Assembly: GCA_023411555.1 (NCBI GenBank) | Contig: JAEYOQ010000011.1 | Coordinates: 124,001-188,000 of the forward strand | Source of the DNA: Bacillota bacterium | GTDB lineage: Bacteria > Bacillota > Clostridia > Lachnospirales > Lachnospiraceae | Length of the DNA: 64,000 nucleotides | Direction of reading: 5' to 3' | In this document: positions 8,956-17,392 of the stretch, one piece after another | Numbering within the stretch: the stretch's first letter is position 1 | Layout of the letters: every line of letters begins with the position of its first letter | Notes under the pieces: generated by a model | Told to the model about the DNA's origin: nothing | Seen by the model: only the letters and a program-made list of their open reading frames with translations | Database searches by the model: none | Program-made: the position numbers and the translations under genes

Positions 8956-10563
8956 TCAGAAGTTCCCATTTAATAATCTAAAATTCTTCCTGTTGGAGTG
9001 ATAAAGTCTACGAAATACCTTATAGCCTTTATTATACAAGTCTACATGAAGAGGGTTTGGGGTAAAGACTTTAGAGACGGTAATTAAATCATTGGCTTGC
9101 TCCAAAGATTCTATTAAACCCAGACCAACCGCAGCTACGATCGCAGCTCCAATGGAACCAACATTCTGAGGACTGGGTATGGTTTCTATGGTGCGGTTCG
9201 TTATGTCGGCAAGAATCTGGCAGGTTAGTAGAGATAGGGCACCACCACCGACAAATCGAATGGTTCGGGAAGTGGCTACTTTATGGTCTTCAGCTTCCAG
9301 CATCCAACGCATATGATAACAGACACCCTCTAAAACAGACCGGATCAACTGTGTTTTTCCTGTATCCAGGCTGATGTTGAAGAACATGCCGCGAACCATT
9401 GAATCCTCAAAGGGACAACGGTTGCCATGAAGCCAGGGAGTGAAGATAACACCATGGCTTCCGGCGGGGATCTTATTAATAGTATGCATCATATAATCAT
9501 ATAAACTGGTATATATAGCCTCGTGAGCTTCTGTTACATTCTTTTTCTCTAAATATATATCTATTTCATCCAGAGCGAGATGATCCTTGACCCACTCCAA
9601 GCATTTTCCGGCAGTCTCTAATTCAGCAAAATAATGATACAGACCCTTTCTTGCTCCGACCACCGCAGCGATCATAGAGCTGGTATCAACCATCGGTTTT
9701 TTTACCACGGTGGATACCCAACCGGAGGTACCGCAATAAATATGAGTTCTTCCCTCCTGTATTGCTCCTGCACCGATACCGATCAAAGAGGCATCTCCAC
9801 CGCCTCCAAAGACCGGGGTACCTTCTGCAAGACCCAGACTGTCTGAAGCTGCCTGAGTCAGACAACCGGCTTGTTCACAGGCTTCAATTACCCGGGGCAA
9901 ATGCTCATAGTTTACACCGAACATCTTACACATACTCTTGCTAAAGCCCTCGTGATTTTTTCTTGTATCGTAAAGGAGAGTAGCGAAAGCAGAATCGGTA
10001 GTCATAACGAATTCACCGGTGCATCGGTGTATGAGATATTCTTTTACATCCAGCCATTTATGTACCCGAGAAAAGCATTCCGGTTCATGCCGCTCAACCC
10101 ATTTATATTTCCAGACAGGATCCTTAACACTGGCAGCAACAGCCTTTGTGATATACAATGATTTTAATAACCTAATTAAGTTGCAGCCAGCAACCTGGAG
10201 ACCATAAGCAAGCCCATCCCGTAATTCCTCAGCAGCCCGCTGGTCCATATAGCTCATAGCAGGCCGGACAGGGATACCGTTCTTATCCACCAGAACCAGG
10301 CCCTGCATCTGTGAGCAGAAGGAAATGCCATTTACTTCATTCGCAGGAAGCTTTACATCACCTAATATCTGTCTTGTAGTAATGCACATGGCATTCCACC
10401 AATCCTCCGGATTTTGCTCTGCGCCGCCATTCTCTAATAATTGCAAGGAATAAGCCATGCTGGCATGCGCTATGAGGTTTATCTTATCTTCAATTTGAAA
10501 CAAACAAGTTTTAACCGCTGTTGTACCTACATCATAAGCAATAATATATACACTGCTTTTCAT
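8956..10563 (-). CDS. FGGY-family carbohydrate kinase (xylulokinase-like)
   Basis: A 535-residue ATP-dependent sugar kinase of the FGGY family. The N-terminal phosphate loop reads YDVGTTAVKTCLF and the sugar-binding region SYMDQRA. The hinge with the catalytic Asp is VFGGGGDASLIGIGAGAI, and the C-terminal ATP site is RFVGGGALS. The specific sugar cannot be read from the sequence; xylulose, ribulose, fuculose or rhamnulose-like substrates are all possible. GGAGG five bases before the ATG at 10563 selects this start. It lies downstream of the TetR gene on the same strand and near an aldolase and aminotransferase, which suggests a shared catabolic route. Confidence 0.85.
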   Translation of the reverse strand: MKSSVYIIAYDVGTTAVKTCLFQIEDKINLIAHASMAYSLQLLENGGAEQNPEDWWNAMCITTRQILGDVKLPANEVNGISFCSQMQGLVLVDKNGIPVRPAMSYMDQRAAEELRDGLAYGLQVAGCNLIRLLKSLYITKAVAASVKDPVWKYKWVERHEPECFSRVHKWLDVKEYLIHRCTGEFVMTTDSAFATLLYDTRKNHEGFSKSMCKMFGVNYEHLPRVIEACEQAGCLTQAASDSLGLAEGTPVFGGGGDASLIGIGAGAIQEGRTHIYCGTSGWVSTVVKKPMVDTSSMIAAVVGARKGLYHYFAELETAGKCLEWVKDHLALDEIDIYLEKKNVTEAHEAIYTSLYDYMMHTINKIPAGSHGVIFTPWLHGNRCPFEDSMVRGMFFNISLDTGKTQLIRSVLEGVCYHMRWMLEAEDHKVATSRTIRFVGGGALSLLTCQILADITNRTIETIPSPQNVGSIGAAIVAAVGLGLIESLEQANDLITVSKVFTPNPLHVDLYNKGYKVFRRLYHSNRKNFRLLNGNF

Positions 10564-10720
10564 AATGGCCTCCGAGATTATGATTATTAACAAGTGCATG
10601 AATGCGTTCAGAACTAGTTGCTACGCAATCCGCTGTTAAGTGTCAGCACGCAGACACTGAGCTATGTTATTCAGAGTCATAAACTAGCTAGCCGGATGTA
10701 AGGGTATATTAAGTTGTTAT

Positions 10721-11374
10721 CTATTGCGGTATCTTGGGGGAGAAGGCAGCTTTAATGAATTTCAAAGTCTGTTCGATTACGAAATCATCCTGTTCAAAGA
10801 TGTCCTCCTTTACATATATCATAAAACGTTCTCTGTAATAATCACAGGAATAAGAGAATTGTAGCATCATAAAGATGTTATCAAGAAGAAAGGCAAACAT
10901 TCCAGGATCGCAATCCCTTCTAGCTTCATTTTCACTCTGTGCCTTTTGTATCAGCTCTTTGTAGAGCTTTGCGGTTAATGCCTCCATATCCTTGACCGCT
11001 TCACAAATGATTCTGGAGTTGCTTTGTGTTGCCATCTCGTTATAAAGGCGTATCATATTAAGGTTATCTCTCGAATGCTTCTGAATTGTCCGAAGGAGCT
11101 TCTCAACCTTCACGAGAATATCCTCTTCTCCAACCATAATTGCCTCCAGCGTGGCTTTCATAATGGTAGCGCAGTGCTTCACTGTGGTAAGAAATAAGTC
11201 TTCTTTATTCTCAAAATATTGGAAAAGGCTACCAATACTAATACCAGCCTGTCGTGCGATTTTATTAGTGTTAGCATTCATATAACCATAGGTGGCAAAC
11301 TCATTAATTGCTGCCTCAATAACCCGATTCCTTTTTTCTTCCGGAATTCGGCTAAATAATTCTGTCAAATTCAT
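10721..11374 (-). CDS. TetR/AcrR family transcriptional regulator
   Basis: A 217-residue one-component repressor-type regulator. The N-terminal helix-turn-helix (about residues 15-60) carries FATYGYMNANTNKIARQAGISIGSLFQYFENKEDLF, written here in family order with the usual YxYFxxKEdL ending. The remaining helical domain should bind an unknown ligand. AGGAGG ends one base before the annotated ATG, which is too close; a TTG two codons downstream (11368) would have ideal spacing and may be the real start. Two near-identical palindromes in the divergent promoter region are its probable operators. Confidence 0.9.
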   Translation of the reverse strand: MNLTELFSRIPEEKRNRVIEAAINEFATYGYMNANTNKIARQAGISIGSLFQYFENKEDLFLTTVKHCATIMKATLEAIMVGEEDILVKVEKLLRTIQKHSRDNLNMIRLYNEMATQSNSRIICEAVKDMEALTAKLYKELIQKAQSENEARRDCDPGMFAFLLDNIFMMLQFSYSCDYYRERFMIYVKEDIFEQDDFVIEQTLKFIKAAFSPKIPQ

Positions 11375-11385
11375 CCCTCCTAATT

Positions 11386-11402
11386 ATGAGTCGCTGCTCA
11401 CT
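11386..11402. promoter_or_regulatory. Candidate TetR operator, site 1
   Basis: ATGAGTCGCTGCTCACT, a TGAGT-N4-rich palindrome just upstream of the TetR start codon. It matches site 2 in 14 of 17 positions, differing only in the three central bases. Confidence 0.65.
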
Positions 11403-11489
11403 ATTAGTTTATCATAAATTGCAGAAAATGCAATATCGAAGTGAAGATAGAAAAGGTTACTAAAAGTATATTTTAAAGATACCAAATGA

Positions 11490-11517
11490 TTGACATATTA
11501 TGGTAGAGTGATATAAT
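11490..11517 (+). promoter_or_regulatory. Sigma-A promoter of the aminotransferase/aldolase operon
   Basis: TTGACA (11490-11495) and TATAAT (11512-11517) with a 16-base spacer. Both hexamers match consensus; operator site 2 covers the expected transcription start and first transcribed bases. Confidence 0.85.
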
Positions 11518-11527
11518 TAAATTAAAA

Positions 11528-11544
11528 AGTGAGCAATCACTCAT
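11528..11544. promoter_or_regulatory. Candidate TetR operator, site 2
   Basis: The complement reads ATGAGTGATTGCTCACT. It starts 11 bases after the -10 box, where a bound repressor would block initiation. Confidence 0.65.
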
Positions 11545-11573
11545 TTTACGTATTTTATAAAGGAGGATATAGA

Positions 11574-13049
11574 ATGGATACCAGATTTGCAATATCTAAT
11601 TACCCTGAGGCAGATAAGATCAATCAGGAACTCGATGAACTGATTGCGAAGCCGATCTCTACCATTAAACCGGAGACTTTGAAAACCTACGAAAAAGAGT
11701 ATTTCGATAAAAAGTGTGCGAGATCAAAAGAGATGATTTCTGAAGCGAAGCAGCTCATTCCCGGAGGCGTACAGCATAATCTGGCCTTCAACTATCCTTT
11801 TCCCCTTGTATTTACGAAAGCAGAAGGACCTTATCTATATGATATCGACGGAAACCGCTATTATGATTTTCTGCAGGCAGGCGGGCCTACGGTTCTGGGA
11901 AGTAATCCGGAATATGTTCGTAATAAGGTGATCGAACTATTGAATGATTGTGGTCCCTCAACAGGGCTTTTCCATGAGTATGAGTATAAGCTGGCTAAGC
12001 TGATCTCGGATAATATTCCGTCTGTTGAGATGTTCCGTATGCTTGGCTCGGGAACCGAGGCTTGTATGGCTGCGATCCGTGTTGCACGACTGGCAACAGG
12101 GAAGAAGAATATCATCAAGATGGGAGGCGCTTATCATGGCTGGAGTGATCAGCTGGCCTATGGTATTCGAATTCCCGGATCAAAATGGACGCAGGCGCAC
12201 GGTGTCCCTCATTATATCTTTAAGCATACACAGGAGTTCTTCCCCAATGATTTAAAGGATCTGGAGAGAAAGCTTAGGAGGAATGCTCTCCATGGAGGTA
12301 CAGCAGCAGTTATGCTGGAGCCAATCGGTCCGGAGAGCGGAACCAGAGTGGTTGATAAGGACTTTAATAAGGGAGTAGAAGCCCTTTGCAGAAAATATGA
12401 TGCATTATTCATCCTCGACGAAGTAGTAACTGCCTTCCGTATCGGTATGTCAGGTGCTCAGGGTTATTTTGGAGTGTCACCGGATTTAACGGTATTCGGA
12501 AAAGTTATTGCCGGTGGCTATCCCGGTGCAGGTGGGCTTGGAGGTAAGAAGGAATATATGAAGTATCTGGCGGCTGGTATCCAGACCGGTGATAAGCATA
12601 AGAAGGCACTGATTGGAGGTACGATGGCAGCAACTCCAATCAGCTGTGTAGCTGGTTATCATACACTATCTGAGATATCGAGAACCAATGCCATTCAAGT
12701 GGCAGGACGGATGGGAGACCGTCTGACCGCAGGCCTGCAGGCTTTGATAAGTAAATACAAGCTTCCCTTTGTTGCCTTTAACCAGGGCTCCATCTGTCAT
12801 CTGGAAACCGTAGGTACTGTCCATTTTTCAATTAACTGGTCAAAGCCTTGGAAGATACCGGCAGTTTTAAAGGAGACCAGTGCGAGAAAGAAAGAAATGG
12901 AGCATATGGGTGCTGCTTATATGGCTGAAGGATTGGTGACTCTTGCCGGAAGCAGACTTTATACTAGCGCTGCATATACGGAAGAGATGATCGATGATGC
13001 ATTATTGAGATTTGAGAAGGTATTTCAGAATATTACCGTAAAGCAATAA
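11574..13049 (+). CDS. Class III (GSA-type) PLP-dependent aminotransferase
   Basis: A 491-residue cytoplasmic PLP enzyme that resembles glutamate-1-semialdehyde aminotransferases and related omega-amino acid transaminases. The cofactor loop is MLGSGTEACMAAIRVAR; LDEVV supplies Asp282 and VFGKVIAGGYP the Schiff-base Lys310. The gene is not beside heme genes, so haem synthesis is unlikely; the partner aldolase and sugar kinase suggest use on an amino sugar, amino polyol or an aldehyde derived from it. AGGAGG at 11561-11566 fixes the ATG at 11574. It is the first gene of a two-gene operon under a likely TetR operator. Confidence 0.88.
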   Translation: MDTRFAISNYPEADKINQELDELIAKPISTIKPETLKTYEKEYFDKKCARSKEMISEAKQLIPGGVQHNLAFNYPFPLVFTKAEGPYLYDIDGNRYYDFLQAGGPTVLGSNPEYVRNKVIELLNDCGPSTGLFHEYEYKLAKLISDNIPSVEMFRMLGSGTEACMAAIRVARLATGKKNIIKMGGAYHGWSDQLAYGIRIPGSKWTQAHGVPHYIFKHTQEFFPNDLKDLERKLRRNALHGGTAAVMLEPIGPESGTRVVDKDFNKGVEALCRKYDALFILDEVVTAFRIGMSGAQGYFGVSPDLTVFGKVIAGGYPGAGGLGGKKEYMKYLAAGIQTGDKHKKALIGGTMAATPISCVAGYHTLSEISRTNAIQVAGRMGDRLTAGLQALISKYKLPFVAFNQGSICHLETVGTVHFSINWSKPWKIPAVLKETSARKKEMEHMGAAYMAEGLVTLAGSRLYTSAAYTEEMIDDALLRFEKVFQNITVKQ

Positions 13050-13093
13050 TCATATTGATGCTTGCGAGAATGTAAGCAGAAAGGTTGGACCAT

Positions 13094-14266
13094 ATGCAGG
13101 AAAAGCTGGCTAGGAAGACGGTAGTAGATGCTGGTCTTAGGCTCGTAGCAAGCGGGTTGATTGCAAGAACCTGGGGTAATGTAAGCTGCCGTGTTGATCA
13201 TGAGTCCTTTGTGATTACACCAAGCGGAAGACCATATGAGACACTAAGGGCTGAGGAAACAGTACTATGTAAGGTAGAGGATTGCTCCTATGAAGGAGAG
13301 ATTAAGCCTTCCTCGGAGAAAAAACTTCACGCTTTGCTTTATCAAATGTACCCTGATACAAATTTCGTAATACATACTCATCAAAAATATGCCTCCATTC
13401 TAAGTGCTTCCGGACTGAAAAGTATTTCGATCAAAGAATACCCACTCCTTGGAGATGAGGTTAGGATTGCAGAATATGGTTTACCCGGTACGGCAAAGCT
13501 TAGAAAGGGAGTAGAAAAAGCAGCGACGGGTAGCTCTTCTCATGCAATAATCATGGCTCATCATGGTGCGGTATGCTTCGGTAAGGATTACGAAGAGACC
13601 TTCACCTGTGCCAGACAGTTGGAGGAAGCATGTTTCAACTTGTTAGCTAGGACATATCTAAGTCAATCCAGGGAGAAGGAATTTGAAGAGGAGAAGCTGT
13701 ATCAATACTATACGAGCAGAAATGTCCGGCGAGATGCCCAATTATCGAAGGAGACCTTTATTACTGGTAAGAGTCATCGAACTTCTAATGGCTTTCTTTA
13801 CGAGGGAGCTAAGACAATTGAATATAGCTTATCAGATTCTGTGCCGAAGGAAGCCCTGCTTCATCAAAGGATATATTTGAAAAGACCAGATATCAATTAT
13901 ATTGATCAGGACCTAGACAAAGCCCTGGTGGCATGCTCTATGACAGGGGGCAGATTGAAGCCGTTGCTGGATGACTTTGCTCAATTGGTTGGGCCAAGTG
14001 CTCTATGTTCGGCTTCATTAGATGCAAATTCTGTGGAAAAGGCATTGAGAGGGAGGTACGGCGTGTTATTGCCTGGGGCAGGTGCAATCTGTTGTGCTGC
14101 TAATGAAGCAGATCTTCAGGCTCTACATATCGTAATGGAGAAGAATGCCATGACGCAAATCGGAGCATGGCTCTTCGGAGGAGGCAAGGCGCTTAGTGGC
14201 TTTGATAGCAGATTGATGAATTTTGTATACAAAAAGAGCTATGCAAAAAAAGCAAAGGAAGCATAA
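13094..14266 (+). CDS. Class II aldolase/adducin protein, two-domain
   Basis: A 390-residue protein. Residues 1-200 form a class II aldolase domain with zinc-type ligands: GNVS, TPSG, PSSE (Glu75), HTH (His94/His96) and AHHGAV (His156/157). These enzymes split sugar phosphates such as fuculose-1-phosphate or ribulose-5-phosphate derivatives. The second half (about 245-385) looks like a repeated fold (GRYGVLLPGAGAICCAANEADLQA) but has Gly-Ala where the HHG zinc motif should be, so it is probably non-catalytic. AAAGG at 13079-13083 serves the ATG at 13094; an upstream in-frame TTG at 13085 is less likely. It follows the aminotransferase by 44 bases. Confidence 0.85.
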   Translation: MQEKLARKTVVDAGLRLVASGLIARTWGNVSCRVDHESFVITPSGRPYETLRAEETVLCKVEDCSYEGEIKPSSEKKLHALLYQMYPDTNFVIHTHQKYASILSASGLKSISIKEYPLLGDEVRIAEYGLPGTAKLRKGVEKAATGSSSHAIIMAHHGAVCFGKDYEETFTCARQLEEACFNLLARTYLSQSREKEFEEEKLYQYYTSRNVRRDAQLSKETFITGKSHRTSNGFLYEGAKTIEYSLSDSVPKEALLHQRIYLKRPDINYIDQDLDKALVACSMTGGRLKPLLDDFAQLVGPSALCSASLDANSVEKALRGRYGVLLPGAGAICCAANEADLQALHIVMEKNAMTQIGAWLFGGGKALSGFDSRLMNFVYKKSYAKKAKEA

Positions 14267-14273
14267 TTATCGC

Positions 14274-14301
14274 TTGACCAATCGTGAAATATTAGTATTA
14301 T
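14274..14301 (+). promoter_or_regulatory. Promoter upstream of a candidate small RNA
   Basis: TTGACC (14274-14279) and TATTAT (14296-14301), 16-base spacer, immediately after the aldolase stop codon. Confidence 0.55.
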
Positions 14302-14306
14302 CTATT

Positions 14307-14426
14307 GTGAATAGAGGAAATGTAAAGGAAAAGGATGTTACAAAGTGGATATTATCATTCTTCATGGTTTATCAAACAGAAGCATGCATATGATTACTTT
14401 GGAACATCCTTATCTTATGTTTTTTT
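14307..14426 (+). ncRNA. Candidate 120-nt small RNA or attenuated leader
   Basis: A promoter ends at 14301 and a 15-bp near-perfect stem closes at 14331-14345 with 14397-14411, then a T-run at 14420-14426. The long loop (about 50 bases) could fold further. No ORF with a ribosome site lies inside. It may be an independent RNA or a leader of the rhomboid gene, whose start is 144 bases on. Confidence 0.4.
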
Positions 14427-14569
14427 AGAGTAAGAAAAAGTTCAAGATGGGTTAATTCTTTTCATAAAAATAATCGTGTCAACAGTAAAATCATGGTATA
14501 ATAAATAATAGAATTACTAATGATGGTTATCACACCATTTGAATAAAAATCGCAGAAAGAGGAGTTTTG

Positions 14570-15160
14570 ATGAAAAATACAAAAATCAGTAAGTCTTTAG
14601 GAATTATACAATACAATTCACCGGTAGTACTGACCTTCGCAATCTTATCTTTTCTTGCCGTGTTACTGGGAATTGCTACGAAGAACAGAACCACCACTTT
14701 ATTATTTTGTACTTATCCGTCATCCTTTACGGACCCGCTTACTTACGTGAGAATATTCGGACATGTATTGGGACATGCAGATTGGGGTCATTATGCCGGT
14801 AATATGGTATTATTCTTGGTATTGGGACCTTTACTGGAAGAAAAGTATGGTTCCAAAGAATTATTAATTATGTTTGCTGTGACAGCGGTTATATCCGGCC
14901 TGATTTATATGATTTTCTATCCGGAGGCTGCATTGCTTGGTGCCAGTGGAATTGTTTTTATGATGATTGTATTATCCTCGGCAGCAGGAATGCAAAACGG
15001 CAAGATCCCCTTAACACTCATTCTGGTTGTGATTGTATATCTGGGAGGAGAGCTAACGGACAGCCTGGGAGCCTCTGACGGGATCGCCCATGTTGCTCAT
15101 ATCGCAGGTGGTTTATGTGGCGCTGCCTTTGGGTTTCTATGGGTCAAGAGAAGAGCCTAG
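14570..15160 (+). CDS. Rhomboid family intramembrane serine protease
   Basis: A 196-residue polytopic membrane protein with about six hydrophobic segments. The rhomboid active site is readable: the GASG motif provides Ser126, and AHIAGG provides His177; the HADWGHYAGNMV segment is the typical structural N-terminal motif. Rhomboids cleave other membrane proteins within the bilayer; the substrate here is unknown. AGAGGAG upstream serves the ATG at 14570. A TATAAT at 14497-14502 is a possible -10 box, with a weak -35. The gene appears monocistronic. Confidence 0.92.
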   Translation: MKNTKISKSLGIIQYNSPVVLTFAILSFLAVLLGIATKNRTTTLLFCTYPSSFTDPLTYVRIFGHVLGHADWGHYAGNMVLFLVLGPLLEEKYGSKELLIMFAVTAVISGLIYMIFYPEAALLGASGIVFMMIVLSSAAGMQNGKIPLTLILVVIVYLGGELTDSLGASDGIAHVAHIAGGLCGAAFGFLWVKRRA

Positions 15161-15292
15161 CCTTCCAAATCCAGCAAAACTTTAGAATCAATAAAGGTTT
15201 TATTAAATTTTCCTATAGCCATTTTACTTATGGAAAATCTATGATATACTGATAAAATTCTAGAAAGTTTATTAAAGTAAAATTCCATTCGC

Positions 15293-15335
15293 TAAGGAAG
15301 AATTTGCGAACTTGCACAGTGGTGATCCTTCCTTA
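15293..15335 (+). terminator. Hairpin in the leader of the DUF5685 operon
   Basis: TAAGGAAG (15293-15300) pairs with CTTCCTTA (15328-15335) and is followed by ATTCTTTT. It lies 52 bases before the first gene, so it may attenuate the operon or end the rhomboid transcript. Confidence 0.4.
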
Positions 15336-15387
15336 ATTCTTTTGGGCTTGGCTCCATCGAAGTTGCAGTATGGGATATGGAGAAGCT

Positions 15388-16245
15388 ATGTTTGGATATG
15401 TTAATGTATATAAGCCGGAATTGAAAATGAAGGATTTTTATAAGTATAAGGCATATTATTGTGGCTTATGTAAGACCTTAAAGGATAAGTTCGGTCGACT
15501 TGGTCAGATGACCTTATCCTATGACATGACCTTTCTGATTTTATTATTAACATCATTATATGAGAGTGAGACAACTAAGCTGCAAAACCGCTGTATTGTT
15601 CATCCGGTAAAAAAGCATGATACCTTAGTCAATGAGATAACAGATTATGTGGCTGATATGAACATAGCTCTTACCTACCATCATCTGATGGACGATTGGC
15701 AGGATGAGAAGAGTGTTGCCGGGTTGGCAGGAGCAGGAGCCTTAAAAAAGCATTATAATAAAATTTATCATAGGTATCCGAGACAATGTACGGTGATTCA
15801 GGAGAGTCTGGTTCAGCTTCGTGCTTGCGAGGAGCGCAGTGAGACGAATATTGACTTGGTTTCCCGCTGCTTTGGGGAACTGATGGCTGAGTTATTCGTT
15901 TACCATGAGGACAGATGGGAAGAAAGCCTTAGAAAAATCGGGTTTTATCTTGGTAAGTATATCTACATTTTGGATGCATATGATGATATAGAGAAGGATA
16001 GGAAGCGTGGCAGCTACAATCCTTTCTTATCAGAGCTAGGAAAAGATTCCTTTGATGAAGAGTGTAAGAATATATTGACTATGATGATGGCCCAGTGTAC
16101 AAAGGAATTCGAGAAGCTTCCCTGTCTGCTGGATCTTGATATTCTCCGAAATATTCTTTATAACGGAGTCTGGACTAAATTTGATGAAATACAAAAAGAG
16201 AGAAGTGTAAGGAAGGAACAGAATCATGATAACAAACCCCTATAA
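15388..16245 (+). CDS. DUF5685-type protein with two Asp-rich motifs
   Basis: A 285-residue, mostly helical protein of unknown function, recognised from memory as DUF5685 (start MFGYVNVYKPELKMKDF; Cys pair YCGLC at 25-28). It has two Asp-rich motifs: DDWQD at 102-106 and LDAYDDIEKDRKRGSYNP at 195-212. The second resembles the DxxxD...RGRxYLP motif of squalene/phytoene synthases, so a distant relation to the all-alpha isoprenoid synthase fold is possible; this is inference. The ATG at 15388 has GGAGA upstream. The last 20 bases overlap the J-domain gene, which indicates translational coupling. Confidence 0.75.
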   Translation: MFGYVNVYKPELKMKDFYKYKAYYCGLCKTLKDKFGRLGQMTLSYDMTFLILLLTSLYESETTKLQNRCIVHPVKKHDTLVNEITDYVADMNIALTYHHLMDDWQDEKSVAGLAGAGALKKHYNKIYHRYPRQCTVIQESLVQLRACEERSETNIDLVSRCFGELMAELFVYHEDRWEESLRKIGFYLGKYIYILDAYDDIEKDRKRGSYNPFLSELGKDSFDEECKNILTMMMAQCTKEFEKLPCLLDLDILRNILYNGVWTKFDEIQKERSVRKEQNHDNKPL

Positions 16246-16855
16246 GGTACTTGACGTATCACCCAATGCATCGAACGAGGAGATTAAGAAGGCTTATCGG
16301 GAGCTAAGTCGGAAGTATCATCCGGATTCCTATGTTAATAATCCTCTTGCAGAGCTGGCAGAGGAGAAGTTCAAGGAAGTACAGGAAGCCTATGATCAAA
16401 TCATGAAGGAACGGGAGAATGGCAGTAATTCCTACAACTCCGGTTATTCCAACTATGGGCAGACAGGCTATAGTAGCAGCTCAGACAGTGGTAATGCCCA
16501 GATGAATGCTGCGGCTAATTATCTGAATGCCAGACGATATCGGGAGGCTTTGAATGTATTGGCAGGGATACCTGACCATACTGCCAGATGGTATTACTAC
16601 AGCGCAATCGCCAACGCCGGTATCGGGAACAATGTCATGGCAAATGAACACATCACTTATGCCATGAACATGGAGCCAAATAATCCGGAATATATCAACC
16701 TATATAATCAGCTACAATGGCAGAACCAAAGATACAACACAACCCGGTATAACAATACAGGTGGCGGTTACGATATCGGTAACCTCTGCTGTGATTTGTG
16801 GTGTGCAGATTCCTTGTGTGAATGTATGGGAGGAGATTTGATTTCATGCTGCTAA
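16226..16855 (+). CDS. J-domain protein with Cys-rich C-terminus
   Basis: A 209-residue protein. Residues 4-70 are a J-domain with the HPD motif at 32-34, which should stimulate a DnaK-type ATPase. A Ser/Gly/Tyr-rich linker (about 72-95) leads to TPR-like helices (about 95-155). The end is a striking Cys-rich tail (about 190-209: NLCCDLWCADSLCECMGG and two final Cys) that may bind metal or membrane. There is no Gly/Phe region or DnaJ zinc finger, so this is a specialised co-chaperone and not DnaJ itself. It sits in a three-gene overlapping operon with the DUF5685 and membrane proteins. Confidence 0.88.
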   Translation: MITNPYKVLDVSPNASNEEIKKAYRELSRKYHPDSYVNNPLAELAEEKFKEVQEAYDQIMKERENGSNSYNSGYSNYGQTGYSSSSDSGNAQMNAAANYLNARRYREALNVLAGIPDHTARWYYYSAIANAGIGNNVMANEHITYAMNMEPNNPEYINLYNQLQWQNQRYNTTRYNNTGGGYDIGNLCCDLWCADSLCECMGGDLISCC

Positions 16856-17379
16856 ATGCGAAAAAAATTGCATTTTTGGGATTACTACTGGCAGTAACCG
16901 TATTACTCATTGCTTTGAGTGGTATTATAGAATTCAATACCTTATTTCTCTTAGGAGCAGCGTCTTACGGTGTGGGAATTGCAGTTCGGGAGACCAGTAT
17001 CCGATATGGAACAGGCTTTTATCTTGGAGCGATACTATTAGGACTCATATTAGCACCCAATAAGCTTTATTGCATCACCTTTGCAGCCATGGGATTCTAT
17101 ATTCTGGTGATTGAATTCTCCTTTGACCGCCTTGCGAATCGGAAAGGTAACTGGAGCAGGGTAAAGCTGTATTGGATGATAAAATATATCACCTTCAATG
17201 TAATGTATATACCCATGCTTCTGTTTCTTCCGAAGCTGATTTATCAGGGTGAAATCAATCCAATTATTATAAGCCTTATGCTGTTGGCAGGCCAGGCAGT
17301 GTTATATCTTTATGATATGGCTTATCGTTACTTTCAGAGCCATATATGGGGTAGAGTTCGCAATAAGCTTACATTGTAA
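16846..17379 (+). CDS. Hypothetical integral membrane protein
   Basis: A 177-residue hydrophobic protein with about five to six predicted membrane segments (for example IAFLGLLLAVTVLLIALSGII near the N-terminus). No family was recognised. The ATG at 16846 is ten bases after AGGAG and overlaps the end of the J-domain gene by ten bases; an in-frame ATG at 16822 lacks a good site. The overlap ties it functionally to the DUF5685 and J-domain proteins. Confidence 0.7.
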   Translation: MLLNAKKIAFLGLLLAVTVLLIALSGIIEFNTLFLLGAASYGVGIAVRETSIRYGTGFYLGAILLGLILAPNKLYCITFAAMGFYILVIEFSFDRLANRKGNWSRVKLYWMIKYITFNVMYIPMLLFLPKLIYQGEINPIIISLMLLAGQAVLYLYDMAYRYFQSHIWGRVRNKLTL

Positions 17380-17392
17380 AAAAGTAAAAGCT

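Noticed and set aside
11574..13049. hemL (glutamate-1-semialdehyde aminotransferase)
   Set aside because: The family resemblance is clear but no haem gene is adjacent; the aldolase, kinase and TetR context points to catabolism.
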